Source: Rhizobium metallidurans
Lineage (GTDB): Bacteria; Pseudomonadota; Alphaproteobacteria; Rhizobiales; Rhizobiaceae
NCBI RefSeq assembly: GCF_014196505.1
Contig: NZ_JACIDW010000001.1
Location: 434,001 to 498,000, forward strand
Reading direction: 5' to 3'
Length of the DNA: 64,000 nt
Of this stretch, positions 45,347 through 54,064 are shown in pieces (positions within the stretch are counted from its first letter, which is position 1; each line of letters begins with the position of its first letter). The notes under the pieces are model-generated. The model did no database searches. It saw only the letters and a program-made list of their open reading frames with translations, and was not told where the DNA came from. The position numbers and the translations under genes are program-made.

Positions 45347-46591
45347 TTATCCTGAAATTCGAGGGGTCGGCGCCAAGCGATCCGCGGCATGAATGGCCGC
45401 AAGCAGGCTGAGGCCGGTGTGATATCCGGGGTCGAGATCGGGCGTGGCTGGAACGAAGTCCACGGGGACATCTCCCTCTTCGCCCTTTGCCATCGTCTGA
45501 TAGGCAATCGGTGGCGTCCCGCGCCAGTAGCGTTCGAAAAAGGCGGCATGCGCAGCCTTCCATACCCGCAGGCTCTGCGGGTTGCCGGTCCTGCGATGGA
45601 CGAGCGCTGCGGAACGGATCGTTTCCGGCAGCGACCACCACGGACAATAGCGGCCCTGTGCCTCACCAGTGGCAATCGAAATTGTCAGTGTCAGACCCGG
45701 CCCGATGAACCCCTTGTCAAACGATGCGACAAGAATGCGCTCCAGCGTCTCGATCAGTGTCGGATCGGCATCGTCATCGAGATAATCCAGCGCGAACCCG
45801 ACGAACTCGATACCATGACCGACATTGCAGGCATCCTCGCCCGGCACATTGCGCAGCAGAGCGGAAGACGTACCGAAATGCCGGTCGATGACATGGGTAA
45901 TGAACCGATCGGCATAAGCGATATGCGCGGTATGCCCGAAACGCTTCAACATTCCGGCAGCGCCGAGCAGGATCATTCTAGGCCCGATATCGTCCGCCTG
46001 TTCGCCAAGGCACTGCTGCGACAATGGACGCCGCTCATCCATCTGGAAGCGGCAGGACTCGACCGACGCGACAACGCGATCGAAATAGGCCAGATGATCG
46101 GCGAGGCCTGACAACCCGTAGCGGCTCGCCGCCGAAACCAACCCCTTGGCGACGAAAGCGTCCGAATAGGAATAGATCAGCGCCGGCTTTTCCTGCGCAT
46201 GAAGGCGATTTTGCTGATCGGCATAAACGGCGTTCATGTCCTTGTCGTAGCAGAAGTAGGCGTGGCCATCCGCCTTCTGCAACTCGGCCAGCAGGTCGTA
46301 GAGGCGACGGCCGGTAGCATCCAGCTTTTCGGCGAGCGGCGGCAACTCCTCTTCGAAGAACTCCGCATGGGCAACGAGTGCTTCGAGCCCCCTGCCCTGG
46401 ATCCAGCCATAGGTGTAATCCGGCCCGCGAACGCCGTCGTCGGACCCATAGTCGGCCAATGTCAGGTTGTTCTGCTTGGTGTTCAGAAATCCACCGCCGA
46501 GCATCGGCCGCTGCAGCATCCAGTAAAGCGTGGCGGCATTCGCCGCGACATAGGTGCGGCGGGCCTCTTCGAAAAACGTCATCTCCGTCAT
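45347..46591 (-). CDS. AGE (N-acylglucosamine 2-epimerase)-like protein
   Basis: A 414-residue protein predicted to form an (alpha/alpha)6 barrel. [13 protein letters not shown] segment, the [13 protein letters not shown] helix, [16 protein letters not shown] and a [13 protein letters not shown] stretch resemble the AGE/YihS sugar-isomerase and unsaturated-glucuronyl-hydrolase barrels. His in GHGIEF and the WWSLPE acidic residue are candidate active-site residues. The family assignment is fair; the substrate is unknown. It lies between the second permease gene (ATGA overlap) and the ATPase gene, so it should process the imported sugar. Confidence 0.72.
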   Translation of the reverse strand: MTEMTFFEEARRTYVAANAATLYWMLQRPMLGGGFLNTKQNNLTLADYGSDDGVRGPDYTYGWIQGRGLEALVAHAEFFEEELPPLAEKLDATGRRLYDLLAELQKADGHAYFCYDKDMNAVYADQQNRLHAQEKPALIYSYSDAFVAKGLVSAASRYGLSGLADHLAYFDRVVASVESCRFQMDERRPLSQQCLGEQADDIGPRMILLGAAGMLKRFGHTAHIAYADRFITHVIDRHFGTSSALLRNVPGEDACNVGHGIEFVGFALDYLDDDADPTLIETLERILVASFDKGFIGPGLTLTISIATGEAQGRYCPWWSLPETIRSAALVHRRTGNPQSLRVWKAAHAAFFERYWRGTPPIAYQTMAKGEEGDVPVDFVPATPDLDPGYHTGLSLLAAIHAADRLAPTPRISG

Positions 46592-47481
46592 TCCTTCATG
46601 CCCGTGCTGGCGACGCCCTGCACGAAATTGCGACGCAGGATGACGAACAACAGAATTGAAGGAATGAGCACGGTGGCGGAGGCGGCGCTAAGGCGACCAA
46701 GATCGACCGTAAAGCCAGTCTGGAACAACGCCAGGCCCACCTCGATCGTATAGCTGGAGCGCGTCGTGGCGACGATGATCGGCCAGGCGAAGGCCGTCCA
46801 GGCCTGGAAGAAGGCAAGGACGGCCAATGCGCCAAGCGCACCGCGCAATAGCGGCAGCACGATATGCAGGAATATCCAGAACTCACCTGCCCCATCGATG
46901 CGGGCGGCTTCCAGCAACTCATCGGGAATGGTGTGGATGACATTCTGACGGATCAGGAAAATGCCGAAACTCATGACCAGATAGCCAAGCAACAGGCCCC
47001 AGACGGAGTTGAGGATTCCGAGACTTTTTGCCTGGAAGTAAAGCGGGATCATGTAGACTTCGAACGGCACGATCGCGGTCGCGAGGAACAGCGCGAACAG
47101 CACATTCATCGTGCCGAAGCGGAATTTACCGAAGACATAGCCGGCAATCGCCGAAGTCGCGACGATGGCAATGGTCGACAGCACCGCGAAAGCAAGACTA
47201 TTGCCGATCCAGCGCAGGAGAGGCGTATCTCCCAACACGGCGGAGAAATTGGCGATCGTCGGATCGCGCGGAATGATCGTCGGCGGCCAGGCGAGCATCT
47301 CGGCCGGCGTCTTGAAGGCATTCGCCACCAGAAAGACGAGCGGTAGGAGCATGAAGATCGAAATGATCAGCAGAAAGATATCGATCGCGAGATTGGTCAA
47401 CCGCTTCTTGCGGCGCAGGCTGGCGCCCTCCGCGACTTCTTCGACGGTGCGGTCGCTGGGACCTGCATAGTGACGATTCAT
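46588..47481 (-). CDS. Sugar ABC transporter permease, MalG/UgpE type
   Basis: A 297-residue inner-membrane permease with six predicted helices, the first at about residues 34-52. The EAA loop that meets the ATPase reads LLEAARIDGAGEFWIFLHIVLP. The N-terminal 30 residues are charged. It overlaps the first permease gene by four bases (ATGA). It forms the channel with the preceding permease for a carbohydrate importer. Confidence 0.9.
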   Translation of the reverse strand: MNRHYAGPSDRTVEEVAEGASLRRKKRLTNLAIDIFLLIISIFMLLPLVFLVANAFKTPAEMLAWPPTIIPRDPTIANFSAVLGDTPLLRWIGNSLAFAVLSTIAIVATSAIAGYVFGKFRFGTMNVLFALFLATAIVPFEVYMIPLYFQAKSLGILNSVWGLLLGYLVMSFGIFLIRQNVIHTIPDELLEAARIDGAGEFWIFLHIVLPLLRGALGALAVLAFFQAWTAFAWPIIVATTRSSYTIEVGLALFQTGFTVDLGRLSAASATVLIPSILLFVILRRNFVQGVASTGMKE

Positions 47482-48365
47482 ACCTTCCCCCTTTCCCGCA
47501 GCATGGAAAACTGTATGAGCGTCAAGCCGAGCACGATGACCAAAAGCACGACGGCTTCGGACGCCGCATAGCCGACGCGGTAATTGCGGAAACTGTTTTC
47601 CAGCATGTCGAGAACGAGGACACGAACCTGACGTCCCGGAGCGCCTTGCGAATCCGATGCCAGAACGAAGGCCTGCGCATAGACGTTGAAGCCCGAAACC
47701 AGTGTGACGACGGACACATAGAGGGTGATCGGCTTGAGCATCGGGATCGACAGGTGCCAGAAGCTCTGCGGGCCAGAGGCACCGTCGAGCTTAGCGGCTT
47801 CGTAAAGCGAGGTAGGAAGGTTCTTGAAGCCGACGAGATAGATTAGCACCGCATACCCCAGCGCCTGCCAGGAGCAGAGAATGATGATGCAGATCACCGA
47901 CAGCACCGGATCGAACAACCAGTTCTGGGCGGGAATTCCAAAGAAGGTCAGAAGCGCGTTCAGCGGACCGAGGCGAGCGTCAAAGATCCATTTCCAGGCC
48001 ATCGCGGCCGGCACCAGCGACACGACGTGTGGAATGAAAACGGCGGTCTCGTAGAAACCGGCCATTCTTGATCGCGTCCTGTGATAGATCAACGCGGCAA
48101 TGACGAGCGCCATCGGAATCGTCAAGAAGAGCACGCCGAACGCGATGATCGTTGTGTTGACAAGTGCATCCAGGAACAGTTGATCGCCCATCAACTCCCG
48201 AAAATTCGCGAGGCCGACGAAAGGCTTGTTCTTCGACAGGATGTTCCATTGAAAGAGGCTGAGCCTCAACGTATCAATGATCGGATAGAGCCTTACATAG
48301 GCGAAGATCGCCAGTGTCGGCAGGATTGCGAGGATCGCAAAGAGAAACCTTTTGCGCTTCAGCAT
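47478..48365 (-). CDS. Sugar ABC transporter permease, MalF/UgpA type
   Basis: A 295-residue permease. A short basic N-terminus MLKRKRF precedes the first helix; the EAA loop reads LYEAAKLDGASGPQSFWHLSIP. The ATG at 48365 has AGG 9 bases upstream. The frame continuing to 48533 runs through the intergenic hairpins into the binding-protein gene and is not used. It follows the binding-protein gene after a 121-base spacer with competing hairpins and overlaps the next permease. Confidence 0.9.
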   Translation of the reverse strand: MLKRKRFLFAILAILPTLAIFAYVRLYPIIDTLRLSLFQWNILSKNKPFVGLANFRELMGDQLFLDALVNTTIIAFGVLFLTIPMALVIAALIYHRTRSRMAGFYETAVFIPHVVSLVPAAMAWKWIFDARLGPLNALLTFFGIPAQNWLFDPVLSVICIIILCSWQALGYAVLIYLVGFKNLPTSLYEAAKLDGASGPQSFWHLSIPMLKPITLYVSVVTLVSGFNVYAQAFVLASDSQGAPGRQVRVLVLDMLENSFRNYRVGYAASEAVVLLVIVLGLTLIQFSMLRERGKV

Positions 48366-48398
48366 GCGTTTAACCTGTAGACGTATGGGTTCATCCGC

Positions 48399-48459
48399 CC
48401 TGGGGCGAGCCCTTATCCCTGGAGAATACCCGGGGCGACCATAACAATATCGCCCCAGG
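48399..48459 (-). promoter_or_regulatory. Competing hairpins between binding-protein and permease genes
   Basis: CCTGGGGCGA at 48399-48408 and TCGCCCCAGG at 48450-48459 are perfect 10-base complements. Inside them GGGGCGA at 48432-48438 also pairs with TCGCCCC at 48450-48456 around an 11-base loop. The two structures exclude each other because they share one arm. Neither has a T-run. They could protect the binding-protein mRNA or attenuate the permease genes. Confidence 0.5.
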
Positions 48460-48486
48460 CACATCGGATTTAGGAGATAGCCGGCA

Positions 48487-49797
48487 CTATTTCGCGAGTA
48501 GGCCTTCGCGATCGAGGATGGTATCGACTTCATCGCTGGCCTTCTTCAGGAAGGCATCGATTTTGGCGTCATCGGTCGCAAGCGAGGGATCCGCGAAAGC
48601 GACAGTAAGCTGGGCCGCGACACGTGTCAGGATCTCTTCGATCGGTGCGATCGACGGCAGCGTGAAGAATTTGTAGCCTTGCGGGTAGTCGACGAAAGCG
48701 GCAAAGGCTGGCTGTTTCGATGTCACCGACGAATAATCGACGCCGGCACGGTTTGGCAGCCAACCAACATTCTGCAGCAGCCAGACAAGGTTTTCCGGCG
48801 AGTTGGCAGCCTTTGCAAACTCCCAGCCGAGCTTGGCACCATCCCCTTCACCAACGACATAAAGGTTGGTCGGCAGTGCGATGGAGCCGGTTGGCAGCGG
48901 GGCAGTCGCATATTTCAGGTTCGGCGCTTTCTTGGCAATATCACCGATAACCCAGGATTCGCGGATAAACATGGCGGTCTGGCCGCGCTCGAAGGCATCG
49001 GCATCGGCAGGCATCTCCGGCGTTACCGTATTGTCCGTAAAGATAAGCTGCAAATATTGCTTCAAGGCGTTGCGGCCGGCCTCGTTGGCGAAATTCGTCT
49101 TCCATTTTCCGTCGCCGGCCGGAACGAGAATTGCGCCACCGAACTGATGCATATTGGTCCAGAACTTTTCCGCTATACCCTGCCCCCCGCCGGACAGGCG
49201 CAGGCTCCAGCCGGATACCGTCGGCTTGCCGGAGCTATCGCGCTGGGTCAACTTCTTGGCATATTCGTTGTATTCTTCCGTGGTCTTCGGCGGGGCCTTC
49301 AGGCCGGCGGCCTCGAACATGTCGGTGTTGTAGAAGAGCGAGCCTTGTCCGCGAAACAGTGGAACGCCGTAGATCTTGCCGTTGTAGCTGGCAATATCGG
49401 AGAAGAATGGATCGAAATTCTTCGCGTCCTTGACGAAGGCGGACATGTCCTCGGGCGCTTCGGGAAGCAGATCGTTTTCCAGGTAACGGGTTGCCGTCGA
49501 CCCCGAAAGCTCGATGACGGTCGCGCCTTCCTGACCTCCGCCCGTGAGGCCGAGCGCCACGCGCTTTTCATGTTCGCGAAGCGCGATCGCCTCGACCTTT
49601 ACATCGAGATCGGGATGGCTGGCTTTCATCCCATCCGCGACATGCTGATAGAATGGCGCCATTTCCGGATAGCCGCTCCAGATCGTCAGCGTATCGGCGG
49701 AAGCCATGGTCACGCTGGAGGCAAGCATAGCGGCGAAGGCAGCACCGCCAAGCAATGCCCTCGTTGAAATTCCAGTCTTCGCTGATGTGTTTTTCAT
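48487..49797 (-). CDS. Extracellular solute-binding protein family 1 (sugar)
   Basis: A 436-residue periplasmic binding protein for a carbohydrate ABC importer. The signal peptide spans residues 1-34 (ASA before DTLTIWSG). The mature N-terminus LTIWSGYPEM, a central GVPLFRGQGSLFYNTDMF and AMFIRESWVIGD match the CUT1 oligosaccharide binders. The ATG at 49797 follows AAGGGAAC. It is the first gene of the operon controlled by the LacI operator 38 bases upstream. The transporter genes and the uronate genes behind it suggest a uronate-containing oligosaccharide or glycoside as ligand. Confidence 0.9.
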   Translation of the reverse strand: MKNTSAKTGISTRALLGGAAFAAMLASSVTMASADTLTIWSGYPEMAPFYQHVADGMKASHPDLDVKVEAIALREHEKRVALGLTGGGQEGATVIELSGSTATRYLENDLLPEAPEDMSAFVKDAKNFDPFFSDIASYNGKIYGVPLFRGQGSLFYNTDMFEAAGLKAPPKTTEEYNEYAKKLTQRDSSGKPTVSGWSLRLSGGGQGIAEKFWTNMHQFGGAILVPAGDGKWKTNFANEAGRNALKQYLQLIFTDNTVTPEMPADADAFERGQTAMFIRESWVIGDIAKKAPNLKYATAPLPTGSIALPTNLYVVGEGDGAKLGWEFAKAANSPENLVWLLQNVGWLPNRAGVDYSSVTSKQPAFAAFVDYPQGYKFFTLPSIAPIEEILTRVAAQLTVAFADPSLATDDAKIDAFLKKASDEVDTILDREGLLAK

Positions 49798-49826
49798 ATG
49801 CCTGTTCCCTTGTTGTTGTTCATAAA

Positions 49827-49855
49827 AAACTCTCATGCAACCGGTTGCGTGTCAA
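49827..49855 (-). promoter_or_regulatory. Promoter with LacI-type operator, sugar ABC operon
   Basis: On the minus strand TTGACA (49855-49850) is followed by a spacer holding the operator ATGCAACCGGTTGCGT (plus-strand 49835-49850), a near-perfect palindrome, then a weak -10. A repressor bound there would block RNA polymerase. The same arrangement occurs at 53949-53977, with the operator and the TTGACA conserved. Confidence 0.75.
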
Positions 49856-49903
49856 GCGTTGGATAGCGGCTGAGGCTGCGCGTTTGCATTGCGCGGTTCT
49901 CCT

Positions 49904-51154
49904 TCAGAGGGCGGTCAAAAGTCCGATAGCCGAGGAAGCGAGCGCTTCCGCTGCCCCAGGTGCGAACGACATTGGCAAGCCGTAATACCGATGCGCCTCA
50001 TCCACCTCGTAACCACCAAACGGAAATTCGCTTGCGGGCGGGATGTAGCCAGGATTGTCGTCCGCGAAGCAGATGACGAAAGCAGGTTTGCCATCATCGA
50101 CCGCGCTACGGATAGTCAGCGCCGTTTCGGCAAATATCTCTCCAGGGAGCGCGATGATCGGCACGCCACACCAATCGAGAACGGTTACCCGGGCCATCAG
50201 AGGTGTCGGCTGGGTGGGGGCGATATCTCTTGCCCATCTGGCCCAATAGCCGAGCAGGCTCTGACGTGCAGGATCGGCGGTGAGCGCTTCGCGGCGCCAA
50301 CGGTCTTCGAGCGTGTCCGGGTGCTCGACTTCCCTGCGATGAAAGCCAAGCGCGACATCTGCGTTTCGGGCTCTCGCCTGGCCGCTGATGGCATGCTCGG
50401 CCGCGTCGAGAGTCGTCCTTGCCACATGTCGGCCGATGCGCTCGGCGGTCGCGAACGTACGCTCCGGGTTTGCCGAAAGCACCAGCGAAGCATAAGCGGA
50501 GTGGCCGGTATTGGCGTCCCCAGCACATCCTGTCATGAAAAGGGCGATGGCGCCGGGATACGCCGCTTCAAGTGCGTTGCGAAGATAGCAGGGATAGTCC
50601 GCCGTCCATAGGCGATTGTCGGCTGCCAGAACGACCGGATGGCAGGCATAGGCTGTCACGACCGCGATCATCTGGCCGTCCTCGTCGCGAATGCGCAGCA
50701 CAGGCAAGGATGCGTCCACGGGTCCGCCGGGATGGCGCCTGTTTCGCGCGATCCCGGGGTCGTTTACCTGCCCCGCTGTCAGGTTTGCGGGCCGACGCAG
50801 GGCTGCGGCCTTGTCGATCGCGGCAACACAAGCGTCTTCCAGCCGCTCGAGATAGGCAGGGTCGGCGACCACGCCAAGGCGACCCGCCATGGAGACCGGG
50901 CCGCCATGCGTGTGAAGCGCCGCGACGATGACATTGTCGGCCGGAAGCACACAGCGCGAGCGGACGCGAGCGCTCATCGCAGCATCGATGCCGATGACAT
51001 CCGCAACGACGATGGCGGTCTCTCCGACCACGACAGCACGCACGCTCAAGGCATCGTGCACGCCTTCGGCGGGGAGGTTCCGTGCGGCGAAACCGGACAT
51101 TGCCAAACCAGGCGGCGGCGTGATGTCGACAATTGCGGCCCCCGCTTGGATCAT
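49904..51154 (-). CDS. Neutral/alkaline ceramidase-like hydrolase
   Basis: A 416-residue protein resembling the N-terminal catalytic domain of neutral/alkaline ceramidases. IVDITPPPGLAMSGFA opens the domain, ALHTHGGP carries metal-ligand His candidates, YACHPVVLAADN another, and MTGCAGDANTG matches the family's nucleophile-region loop. The family hydrolyses N-acyl amide bonds. There is no signal peptide, unlike secreted ceramidases, so it should be cytoplasmic. It is last in the NagB-SIS-NagA operon and overlaps the NagA-like gene (ATGA). A role as an N-deacylase for an amino sugar derivative is one reading. Confidence 0.75.
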   Translation of the reverse strand: MIQAGAAIVDITPPPGLAMSGFAARNLPAEGVHDALSVRAVVVGETAIVVADVIGIDAAMSARVRSRCVLPADNVIVAALHTHGGPVSMAGRLGVVADPAYLERLEDACVAAIDKAAALRRPANLTAGQVNDPGIARNRRHPGGPVDASLPVLRIRDEDGQMIAVVTAYACHPVVLAADNRLWTADYPCYLRNALEAAYPGAIALFMTGCAGDANTGHSAYASLVLSANPERTFATAERIGRHVARTTLDAAEHAISGQARARNADVALGFHRREVEHPDTLEDRWRREALTADPARQSLLGYWARWARDIAPTQPTPLMARVTVLDWCGVPIIALPGEIFAETALTIRSAVDDGKPAFVICFADDNPGYIPPASEFPFGGYEVDEAHRYYGLPMSFAPGAAEALASSAIGLLTAL

Positions 51155-52293
51155 CGCTGAAACCTCTTTTCGCCACGCACCCAGGTTTCGCGGATCTCCA
51201 GGGCGTGTGCACCTTCAGCCCAGTCAAAACGGATAAGATCGGCGCGCGCGCCTACTTCCAAGCGTCCGCGCCCGCCGAGCAGGCGACCCGGGCTTTCGGT
51301 GGCGAGCCGAAGGGCGACGGCGAGCGGTATTTCCGCCATGGCGGCCGCGATCGCAACATTGGCGCAAAGCGGCAGGCTCGCACCGGCAAGATAGGGCGTG
51401 CCGGCAATGCTGATGCGTCCTTCCGACGAGACCTCGACACTGCCTCCCACGGCCTGCTCGTAAAGCCCCGCTGGCATGCCGGCGAGCGCGACCATATCGG
51501 ACACGAGAATGGTTCGCTCGATGCCCTTGGCGCGCAACATCGCCTTGAATGCATCGGCGGGAAGATGCCAACCATCGGCAATCAGCGTTGCGGTCAGGCG
51601 ATCGTCGGCAAGCTGCGCCCAGATGAAATTGGGATGACGCGCCAGCATCGCGGAGGCCCCGTTGCCGAGATGCGTGGACACCGTCGCGCCGGCTTCAGCC
51701 GCGCTGTGAATTTCCGCCGGCGTTGCGGCGGTGTGGCCAAGCGCGACGACAACGCCATGCGCACTCAGGAAACGGATATAGTCAAGGGTGCCGTCATGTT
51801 CCGGCGCCAGGGTCACCATCTTGACGAGGCCGCCCGAGACCTTCTGCCAGCGTTCAAATTCGGCGATCGAAGGCGCTCGAACATGGGCCAGCGGGTGCGC
51901 GCCCCGCGGACCATCGTCACAGGAAATCGATGGTCCTTCGATATGCAGACCCGCCACCATTTCCTCGATCAGCCTATGGTCGCATCGACTGCTGGCGATC
52001 GTCTCCATTGCCGATAGAAGCGAGCTTTCGGAAGCGGTAATCAATGTCGGCAGCCAGCTGGTAACGCCAACGCTTAGCAACTCCTCGCAGAGCGACTTTA
52101 AGGTATTCGACGTTAGCTTGCCGGAATTGAGATCGAGGCCGCGAAAGCCGTTGACCTGCAGGTCGATCAGGCCCGCGGAGATATAGCTGGTGTTCTTGCC
52201 GTCGGCTGGCCGTATGGCGGCGATCACGCCGTCGGCGATCTCGATCGAGATGCCTTTGCCGGTTCCGGGATCGATGCCGTCGACGATCGTCAT
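51151..52293 (-). CDS. N-acetylglucosamine-6-phosphate deacetylase-like amidohydrolase
   Basis: A 380-residue amidohydrolase of the NagA family. Metal and substrate residues appear as Glu in LHIEGPSI, His in LGHTAAT, His in STHLGNGAS and the catalytic Asp in LVSDMVALAGM. LIDLQVNG is the NagA form of the first strand, which lacks the HxH of two-metal amidohydrolases. The ATG at 52293 shares a base with the SIS-gene stop (TGATG). It should deacetylate an N-acetylamino-sugar phosphate before the NagB-like deaminase. HLGNG in place of the usual HLYNAM suggests a somewhat different substrate. Confidence 0.84.
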   Translation of the reverse strand: MTIVDGIDPGTGKGISIEIADGVIAAIRPADGKNTSYISAGLIDLQVNGFRGLDLNSGKLTSNTLKSLCEELLSVGVTSWLPTLITASESSLLSAMETIASSRCDHRLIEEMVAGLHIEGPSISCDDGPRGAHPLAHVRAPSIAEFERWQKVSGGLVKMVTLAPEHDGTLDYIRFLSAHGVVVALGHTAATPAEIHSAAEAGATVSTHLGNGASAMLARHPNFIWAQLADDRLTATLIADGWHLPADAFKAMLRAKGIERTILVSDMVALAGMPAGLYEQAVGGSVEVSSEGRISIAGTPYLAGASLPLCANVAIAAAMAEIPLAVALRLATESPGRLLGGRGRLEVGARADLIRFDWAEGAHALEIRETWVRGEKRFQR

Positions 52294-53072
52294 CAGAGTG
52301 CCTTCACCCGTCCGCGGAAGTTGGCGATAAACCGGCCGTTCGCCTCGTCGCCGCCCGGTGGATTGCCGCTGCGCCACACGGGTGGTTCAATCCCACGCTC
52401 GACAAGCTTGGCGACGGTGCGGACCACCAGGCAGTTCAGGCTGAAGGCATTGGCGAAGGTGGAGATCGCGGCGATATTTTCTCCCATGCCTTCTATCGAG
52501 ACGACAGCGTCGCCAATTGGCACCTTGCAGTCTATCGCGATATCGACGATGTCGTGCAGGTTCTGTTTGGTGGGATGACGCGCCGGATGGCTGGGCGCGG
52601 TATGCTCGGCATGCTGGCGCGAGCTGACACCAATAAGGAAGACGCCGCGACGGCGCGCTTCTATCGCTGCATCAATGACGGCGGCGTTGATCCCGTAGGC
52701 GTTTACCAGGATCAGGATATCCGTTTCCTTCAAGCCCTGGTTCTCGATGACGATCCTCCCGTAGCCGGGCGTTCGCTCGATTGCCATGGAACGCAAGGCG
52801 CCGTTGGAAAGCAGTGTACCTTCGTCGAGAATGGCGCTGATATGCATGAGGCCGCCGGCGCGGAAAAAGACCTCCTGGGACGCCAGGTTCGAATGGCCGC
52901 CAGGACCATAGATATAGACCAGACGGTCGGCGGCAATCTGCCCTGCAAGTTTCTCCGCGGCACGTTCGAGCGGCACCGTTTCCTCATCGAGGATCCGGCG
53001 CATCAGTCCGTGCGTCGAGGCAAGATAGGCCTCGCAAAGTGCATTGGTATCGATTGGACCTTTCTCACGCAT
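52293..53072 (-). CDS. SIS-domain sugar isomerase-like protein
   Basis: A 259-residue protein with a SIS (sugar isomerase) fold. VYIYGPGGHSNLASQEVFFRAGG is the phosphosugar-binding strand-loop, and ILVNAYGINAAVIDAAIEA and LIGVSSRQHA follow in SIS order. Related proteins bind amino-sugar phosphates as isomerases, etherases (MurQ) or deaminases (AgaS). The ATG at 53072 lies inside the end of the NagB-like gene (8-base overlap). It probably works between the NagA- and NagB-like enzymes, but its exact reaction is not evident. Confidence 0.75.
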   Translation of the reverse strand: MREKGPIDTNALCEAYLASTHGLMRRILDEETVPLERAAEKLAGQIAADRLVYIYGPGGHSNLASQEVFFRAGGLMHISAILDEGTLLSNGALRSMAIERTPGYGRIVIENQGLKETDILILVNAYGINAAVIDAAIEARRRGVFLIGVSSRQHAEHTAPSHPARHPTKQNLHDIVDIAIDCKVPIGDAVVSIEGMGENIAAISTFANAFSLNCLVVRTVAKLVERGIEPPVWRSGNPPGGDEANGRFIANFRGRVKAL

Positions 53073-53853
53073 CGGGGTCGGAGTCTCCGTCGATATAGAG
53101 GGTGGCAGCCTCGTGATGGCGCAGGATGCTGGCCGGGCATTGGGTGCTGATCGGGCCATGAAGCGCCTTCGACACGGCATCGCGCTTGATCGCCCCCGGC
53201 ACCACACAGAAAAGGCGTCCCGCGCGCATCAGACGAGGCACCGTGAGCGTAATCGCTTGAGTGGGAACCGATGCAAGATCGGGGAAGCAATCATCATCCA
53301 CCTGCTGCTGGCGGCAGACATCATCGAGCTCGACGACCTTGACATCATGCGGATCGTTGAAATCGGCGACCGGCGGATCGTTGAAAGCGATATGGCCGTT
53401 CACCCCAATCCCAAGGCAGACAAGATCGATCGGCGCTTCGTTCATCAGTGCCGCATAGCGGACAGCTTCCGCCTCGGCGCTCGGCTCGGGTCTCATGTGA
53501 TGTACGGCAGCAAAAGGGAGTCGCGTAAACATGTGAGCATCGAGCCAGTTGGCGAAACGGGCCGGCGATGCTGGATCAAGGCCGATGTATTCATCCATAT
53601 GGAATGCCGTTACCCGGTGCCAGTCAAGCCCCGGCGTGGCCGCGAGTGCCGCGAGCATGTCGGCCTGGCTTGGCGCAGCCGCAAAGACCATCCGCACGCT
53701 GGATTGACTGGAGAGACAATCACCGAGTGCCGCCGCTATCTCGGCCGCGGCGGCAGTGCCCATGTCGGCGCGCGAACTGAAACTCTGGACCGCCAGCCGG
53801 TCGAAGGTTCGACGGATTTTGGGCAGTGGGTGCCGGGCAAGAGTGGCGGGCAT
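53065..53853 (-). CDS. Glucosamine-6-phosphate deaminase-like protein
   Basis: A 262-residue enzyme of the NagB/6-phosphogluconolactonase family. FHMDEYIGLD contains the NagB catalytic Asp-Glu pair, and GIGVNGHIAFNDP is the phosphate/ring-opening loop with the catalytic His. The length is close to E. coli NagB. The ATG at 53853 is preferred, with GGAG 9 bases upstream; the ATG at 53928 would add 25 residues and has a poorly spaced site. It heads the four-gene operon controlled by the operator at 53957-53972. It would convert an amino-sugar phosphate to a keto-sugar phosphate and ammonia. Confidence 0.84.
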   Translation of the reverse strand: MPATLARHPLPKIRRTFDRLAVQSFSSRADMGTAAAAEIAAALGDCLSSQSSVRMVFAAAPSQADMLAALAATPGLDWHRVTAFHMDEYIGLDPASPARFANWLDAHMFTRLPFAAVHHMRPEPSAEAEAVRYAALMNEAPIDLVCLGIGVNGHIAFNDPPVADFNDPHDVKVVELDDVCRQQQVDDDCFPDLASVPTQAITLTVPRLMRAGRLFCVVPGAIKRDAVSKALHGPISTQCPASILRHHEAATLYIDGDSDPDA

Positions 53854-53948
53854 CAATGGGTCTCCATATCTGGGCGCGGAGCGAATGTCGGCACGAAAGG
53901 CACTTTGCACTTTCGCGTCATGTCTCATTCCCTGTTCCGATCGTCAGA

Positions 53949-53977
53949 AGAGTTTCATGCAACCGGTTGCATGTCAA
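53949..53977 (-). promoter_or_regulatory. Promoter with LacI-type operator, nag-like operon
   Basis: The perfect 16-bp palindrome ATGCAACCGGTTGCAT at 53957-53972 sits directly after a minus-strand TTGACA (53977-53972) in the -35/-10 spacer of the nag-like operon. It is also 92 bases before the LacI gene on the other strand, so it may serve for autoregulation. Confidence 0.78.
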
Positions 53978-54064
53978 GCGCCCGTATGCCACTGTGATGC
54001 ATCGATTGATAAGGCACCGGACTTGGTGGTAATCGAAGCCGGAGCACGAGGGTTTCTGCGCATC

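Noticed and set aside
51151..52293. Dihydroorotase or other two-metal amidohydrolase for the NagA-like gene
   Set aside because: The first strand lacks the HxH metal motif and instead has the NagA-type VQVNG-like form; the NagB-like and SIS neighbours also favour NagA.
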